Source: CALGFH01 sp036003705
GTDB lineage: Bacteria; Actinomycetota; CALGFH01
Assembly: GCA_036003705.1 (NCBI GenBank)
Contig: DASYSE010000059.1
Location: 1 to 34,509, forward strand
DNA: 34,509 nt
Direction: 5' to 3'
In this document: positions 31,682-34,509 of the stretch, in pieces
How positions within the stretch are numbered: the first letter of the stretch is position 1
Layout of the letters: every line of letters starts with the position of its first letter
Notes under the pieces: generated by a model
The model's database searches: none
Told to the model about the DNA's origin: nothing
The model's input: the letters and a program-made list of their open reading frames with translations, nothing else
Translations under genes and position numbers: made by a program

Positions 31682-32018
31682 GTGAGGTCCTCACCGGGAG
31701 CATCTGCCTGCCCTGCGCTCGGCCGGCTGGCCATCAGCATAGCCAGTCACCGGAACCGGGCGGCGCACCTACGTTTGCGAAGCGGGGTGGCGCCTCAACC
31801 GGCGACCTTCCGACGACGAGTGAGACGGGCGCCGTCCACCACGTCCGGTCAGGTCGCATCGCTGCTGCTCAGGTCGGCCGTCCCGTCCGGCCAGTACGGT
31901 CCTGACCAGGCGCGTTACGCCTGGAGGAATGCCCGACGGGAATGACCAAGCGCTAGAGCCACCGAGACGCGTTGGTGCCACGGTAGTCGAACATAAGTTC
32001 GAGTAGGAGAGTGGCGGT
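31682..32018. other. Divergent intergenic region upstream of the SOS-box gene
   Basis: 337 bp between the membrane protein (-) and the zinc-ribbon ORF (+). It holds the SOS box at 31987-32002 near the right end. I see no gene or tRNA in the rest. Confidence 0.5.
31987..32002. promoter_or_regulatory. LexA (SOS) box, perfect actinobacterial consensus
   Basis: TCGAAC-ATAA-GTTCGA is a perfect 16-bp palindrome identical to the known mycobacterial/actinobacterial LexA operator TCGAAC(N4)GTTCGA. It lies 17 bp before the GTG of the zinc-ribbon ORF, immediately before its ribosome binding site AGGAG. That position would block transcription until DNA damage inactivates LexA. I saw no other perfect copy in the window. 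Confidence 0.85.
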
Positions 32019-32201
32019 GTGGGGCCGCGATGCTCCTTCTGCGACGCCACCTCTGTGCCGTTCCTGGAGGTCGAGGGCGCCTTCCGGCTCCTGATGTGCG
32101 GCGACTGCCAGGCCGCCCGCGGAGGCAGCAGGACGGCTGCCCCGGCGACCCAGGCAGCGCCGGGTGCGCCGGCGGAGCTGCGGACCGCTACCGGCGACTA
32201 G
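32019..32201 (+). CDS. Small ClpX-like zinc-ribbon protein under an SOS box
   Basis: A 60-residue ORF starting GTG at 32019, with AGGAG about 11 nt upstream. The N-terminal half MGPRCSFCDATSVPFLEVEG continues to AFRLLMCGDCQ. The Cys pairs CSFC and CGDC are spaced as in C4 ClpX-type zinc fingers, so Zn binding is likely. The tail is Ala/Pro/Thr-rich and looks like a linker. The nuclease domain that follows is in the -1 frame relative to this ORF and has no start codon close to it. That suggests that the zinc ribbon was, or still is, the N-terminus of one zinc-ribbon/nuclease protein. Codon use stays typical up to the TAG at 32199-32201. Confidence 0.6.
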   Translation: MGPRCSFCDATSVPFLEVEGAFRLLMCGDCQAARGGSRTAAPATQAAPGAPAELRTATGD

Positions 32202-32932
32202 GCCAGCGAGTCGGTGAGTCCAACACCAAAGCCGGCCTGATCGAGCCGGTCATCGCCGCGCTCGGCTGGGACGTCCTGGACCCCGACGAGGTCCACCGTG
32301 AGTACCGGCGGCGCTCGCCCGACAACCCGGTCGATTACGCGCTCCTGCTCAGCCGTACGCCGCGGCTGTTCATCGAGGCCAAGGGGCTCGGCGGCAACAT
32401 CGACGACCCCAGGTGGGCCAACCAGACCATCAGCTACGCCGCCGTGGCCGGAGTCGAGTGGGTCGCGCTGACCGACGAGACGGAGTGGCGGCTGTACAAC
32501 GCCCACGCGCCGGTACCCGTGGAGCAGAAGCTGTTTCGGGCCGTTCGCCTCACCGAGGACATTGATGCGGCGTTCGAGCTGCTGGCGCTGCTGAGCAAGG
32601 ACAACCTGCCGGCGCTGCGGCTGGCGCCGTCACCGGGTGCGGCCGGCGACCTGGGACGCTTTACGGGCGTGTACGCCTGGCCGGATCGGCGTTGGGAGGT
32701 GACGGCCAGCGACACCCACCTCGTCATGGAAGGCGATGGTGGCATCGTCGAGGCGCTGCCCCTGGACGACTGTACCTTCGTGGTCGACGCCGAAGACCCT
32801 GACATCCCAACGGTGACGTTCGGTGGGTTCGGCGCCAGCGGTCGTCCCGCCGTGCTCTACCAGATGTTGTGGGGGCCTTCCGCGCGTGTAGGCGCCTGCA
32901 GGCGCCCATCGCAAGCGCGGCTGAAGGCTTAG
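32030..32932 (+). CDS. HsdR-N-like PD-(D/E)xK nuclease domain protein, start uncertain
   Basis: The clear coding part begins near 32210. It reads ESNTKAGLIEPVIAALGWDV, LDPDEVHREY, then NPVDYALLLSRTPRLFIEAKGLGGNI, and YAAVAGVEWVALTDETEWRLYNA, matching the N-terminal nuclease domain of type I restriction HsdR subunits. Counting from ATG 32030, the catalytic residues would be Asp102, Glu116 and Lys118 (D..ExK). That ATG is the only canonical start in this frame, but the frame upstream of about 32205 looks like antiphase of the zinc-ribbon ORF. The true protein may therefore start by frameshift from that ORF or at a non-standard codon. A C-terminal domain of about 100 residues (GRFTGVYAWPDRRWEVTASDTHLVMEGDGG and so on) is not recognised. 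No hsdM or hsdS is present, so this is not a complete type I system. The SOS box upstream should control it. Confidence 0.65.
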   Translation: MLLLRRHLCAVPGGRGRLPAPDVRRLPGRPRRQQDGCPGDPGSAGCAGGAADRYRRLGQRVGESNTKAGLIEPVIAALGWDVLDPDEVHREYRRRSPDNPVDYALLLSRTPRLFIEAKGLGGNIDDPRWANQTISYAAVAGVEWVALTDETEWRLYNAHAPVPVEQKLFRAVRLTEDIDAAFELLALLSKDNLPALRLAPSPGAAGDLGRFTGVYAWPDRRWEVTASDTHLVMEGDGGIVEALPLDDCTFVVDAEDPDIPTVTFGGFGASGRPAVLYQMLWGPSARVGACRRPSQARLKA

Positions 32933-32942
32933 ACTCGGCGCC

Positions 32943-34217
32943 ATGGACCGTGTTGAGGTGGCGGTCGTCGGTGCGGGCCAGGCCGGCCTAGCGGTGAGTC
33001 ATGAGCTCACCGACGCGGGCGTGGAGCATGTCGTGCTCGAGCGTGGCCGGGTCGGGCAGACCTGGCGCGACCGCTGGGAGAGCTTTTGCCTTGTCACCCC
33101 GAACTGGTCGGTGCAGCTGCCGGGCGGCCGCTACGAGGGTGCAGATCCCGACGGCTACCTGCCGAGGGACGAGATCGTCGCACATCTGGAGGGCTACGCG
33201 GCGAGCTTCGCGGCGCCGGTCCGCGAGGAAGTCGAGGTGACCTCGCTGGGTCCAGCGCCAGAGGGGGGATTCCTGCTCCGGTCGCCGGCCGGTGACCTGC
33301 GCGCCCGGTCCGTGGTGGTCACCACTGGGGCCTATCAGCGGGCGCACCGGCCGCCGGGCGCGGCCAGCCTCCCGCCTGGCCTGCCCCAGATCGACGCGGA
33401 GCGGTACCGCAACCCCGAATCACTCCCGCCGGGCAGGGTGCTAGTGGTCGGCAGCGGCCAGTCGGGCGCCCAGATTGTCGAGGAGTTGCACGAGGCGGGC
33501 CGCGACGTGGTCTTGGCGTGCGGCAGGGCGCCGTGGGCCCCCCGCCGGCTCGGCGGCTGGGACATCTTCTGGTGGGTCATGGAGACCGGCTTCATGGACA
33601 CCCCGGTCAGCGCGCTGCCCACGCCGGCCGCCCGGCTGTTCGCCAACATCCTCGCGACTGGTCACGGGGGCGGTCACGACCTGCACCTGCGGACGCTACG
33701 GGCCAAGGGGGTCAGGCTCACCGGCCACTTCCTTGGCGTGGCCGACGGCGAGCTGCGTTTCGCGCCGGACCTGGGGGAGAGCGTCGCCTGGGGGGACGAG
33801 CGCTACCGGCAGCTCATGGACCTGGTCCGCAAGGTCGTCGCGGAACGGACCCTGGAGCCGCCGGACATCCCCGACCCCGAGCCGTTCGACGCCCGAGCGC
33901 CCGAGCGGCTCCCGCTGCGCGACTTCGGCGTCGCCGTCTTTACGGGCGGCTTTCGCCCTGACTACCGCAGCTGGGTGCTGTGGCCCGAGGCGTTCGACGA
34001 CCTCGGCTTCCCGATCCACCAGGACGGTGCCAGCACCGTGGTCCACGGCCTGTACTTCGCCGGCGTCCACTTCCTCCGCAAGCGCAAGTCCTCCCTGCTG
34101 ATTGGCGTGGGCGAGGACGCGGCGCTGGTTGCGGCCGCAATCGCGCGTGGGGTGGCACCTAGGACCAGGGTCCAGCGCCCGGCGGATACGAATACGCAAG
34201 ACCCCCGCCAGCTATAG
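32943..34217 (+). CDS. Flavin-containing monooxygenase-like FAD/NAD(P)-binding protein
   Basis: A 424-residue two-dinucleotide-binding-domain flavoprotein of the FMO/CzcO type. The FAD fold begins at VAVVGAGQAGLAVSHEL (GAGQAG at 10-15). The NADPH fold is at RVLVVGSGQSGAQIVEEL (GSGQSG at 170-175). WRDRWESFCLVTPNWSVQLPG and ARSVVVTTGAYQRAHRPPGAASLP lie between. The C-terminus has DFGVAVFTGGFRPDYRSWV and GLYFAGVHFLRKRKSSLLIGVGEDAALVA, with the ATG-like closing motif of this family. Such enzymes oxygenate small soft nucleophiles or ketones, or act as NAD-dependent oxidoreductases; the substrate is unknown. The start at 32943 lies 10 bp after the nuclease gene stop and there is no separate promoter, so co-transcription with the SOS-controlled genes is possible. 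Confidence 0.88.
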   Translation: MDRVEVAVVGAGQAGLAVSHELTDAGVEHVVLERGRVGQTWRDRWESFCLVTPNWSVQLPGGRYEGADPDGYLPRDEIVAHLEGYAASFAAPVREEVEVTSLGPAPEGGFLLRSPAGDLRARSVVVTTGAYQRAHRPPGAASLPPGLPQIDAERYRNPESLPPGRVLVVGSGQSGAQIVEELHEAGRDVVLACGRAPWAPRRLGGWDIFWWVMETGFMDTPVSALPTPAARLFANILATGHGGGHDLHLRTLRAKGVRLTGHFLGVADGELRFAPDLGESVAWGDERYRQLMDLVRKVVAERTLEPPDIPDPEPFDARAPERLPLRDFGVAVFTGGFRPDYRSWVLWPEAFDDLGFPIHQDGASTVVHGLYFAGVHFLRKRKSSLLIGVGEDAALVAAAIARGVAPRTRVQRPADTNTQDPRQL

Positions 34218-34509
34218 GACCAGAGCCGTGTTGACACGACTGATCGGTGGGCGACTGCCACCGTGTGGACCCGTTGAACGCTCGACTTTGCCGTTGGTCT
34301 TCTCTAATTGCGCGCGAAGCGCGTCCGGCCCGCAGGGCCGGCTGAATCGTCCGCCCTCCACTATTTCGCCCGGAGTGGGCCGACAAGGAGGCCCATCGAC
34401 GGGCGATGTATCGATCGGGCGGACTCCAACGTCCTGACCAGGCCAAACGCTCCAAGGCCGGCAACCATTGCCCCTCACCCCCTGAGGGACCTTCTGGGAG
34501 GCCCCTGAT
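34218..34509. other. Non-coding right edge with a hairpin
   Basis: 292 bp with no supported gene. It carries the CCGGCCC/GGGCCGG hairpin at 34325-34341 and GC-rich short repeats. A gene may begin beyond the edge. Confidence 0.4.
34325..34341 (+). terminator. GC-rich hairpin, terminator-like
   Basis: CCGGCCC (34325-34331), GCA loop, GGGCCGG (34335-34341) form a perfect 7-bp stem. It lies about 110 bp after the monooxygenase stop. There is no T-tract. Confidence 0.4.

Noticed and set aside
32019..34217. A complete type I restriction-modification system
   Set aside because: Only an HsdR-N-like domain is present; methylase, specificity subunit and helicase part are missing and the next gene is a flavoprotein.

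Overview
The window is very GC-rich, with strongly G/C-biased third codon positions. It carries several actinobacterial hallmarks: a BldC-like regulator, a group II truncated haemoglobin, a NIT-HAMP histidine kinase like those of Streptomyces conservons, a PGM1-type ATP-grasp ligase, a DUF6186-like protein, and a perfect actinobacterial SOS box. I read it as chromosomal DNA of an actinomycete-related bacterium (Actinomycetota), probably not a well-studied genus. The left edge cuts a gene. The right edge falls in non-coding DNA.

Layout. 1-1346 (-): PAP2-like/protein-kinase fusion, cut by the window edge. 1364-2329 (+): orphan OpuAC-type binding lipoprotein, convergent with mtnA (2423-3490, -). 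3592-4719 (+): beta-propeller lipoprotein, convergent with a crotonase-fold enzyme (4738-5547, -). 5717-8910 (+): complete four-gene polar amino acid ABC transporter (ATPase, binding protein, two permeases). 8907-12830 (-): the most interesting block. It holds a PGM1-like ATP-grasp peptide ligase, a 93-residue Asp/Gly/Thr-rich peptide with a strong ribosome binding site, a JmjC/cupin Fe(II)/2-oxoglutarate oxygenase and a sucrase/ferredoxin-like [2Fe-2S] protein. The last three genes overlap. I propose a candidate ribosomal-peptide (RiPP) modification cassette. It is flanked by a divergent truncated haemoglobin (12944-13354, +) and an M20 peptidase (13370-14725, -).

15091-18497 (+): NlpC/P60 peptidoglycan hydrolase behind a leader hairpin that masks its ribosome binding site, a ThDP-dependent acetolactate synthase-like enzyme and a PPK2-type polyphosphate kinase. 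18702-20918 (+): NIT-HAMP histidine kinase. 20920-22563 (-): unknown membrane-anchored protein. 22887-24331 (+): receiver-only response regulator and CorA. 24492-24710 (-): BldC-like regulator. From about 24.7 kb the DNA becomes more accessory-like: a decayed DGPF/YCII gene, a YVTN-type propeller, a GNAT acetyltransferase, a 7TM sensor-like protein without a kinase domain, two small membrane ORFs, a 3' tRNA-Met fragment in 1.3 kb of non-coding DNA, and a membrane-protein/DUF6186-like pair. Last come an SOS-box-controlled zinc-ribbon ORF plus HsdR-N-like nuclease with a frame problem, and a flavin monooxygenase-like protein.

Also notable: two copies of a structured intergenic element of about 80 bp, a 22-bp tandem duplication that doubles the start region of a permease gene, and a small coding-like ORF interrupted by an amber codon. 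All functions are read from sequence motifs by eye; nothing was searched.
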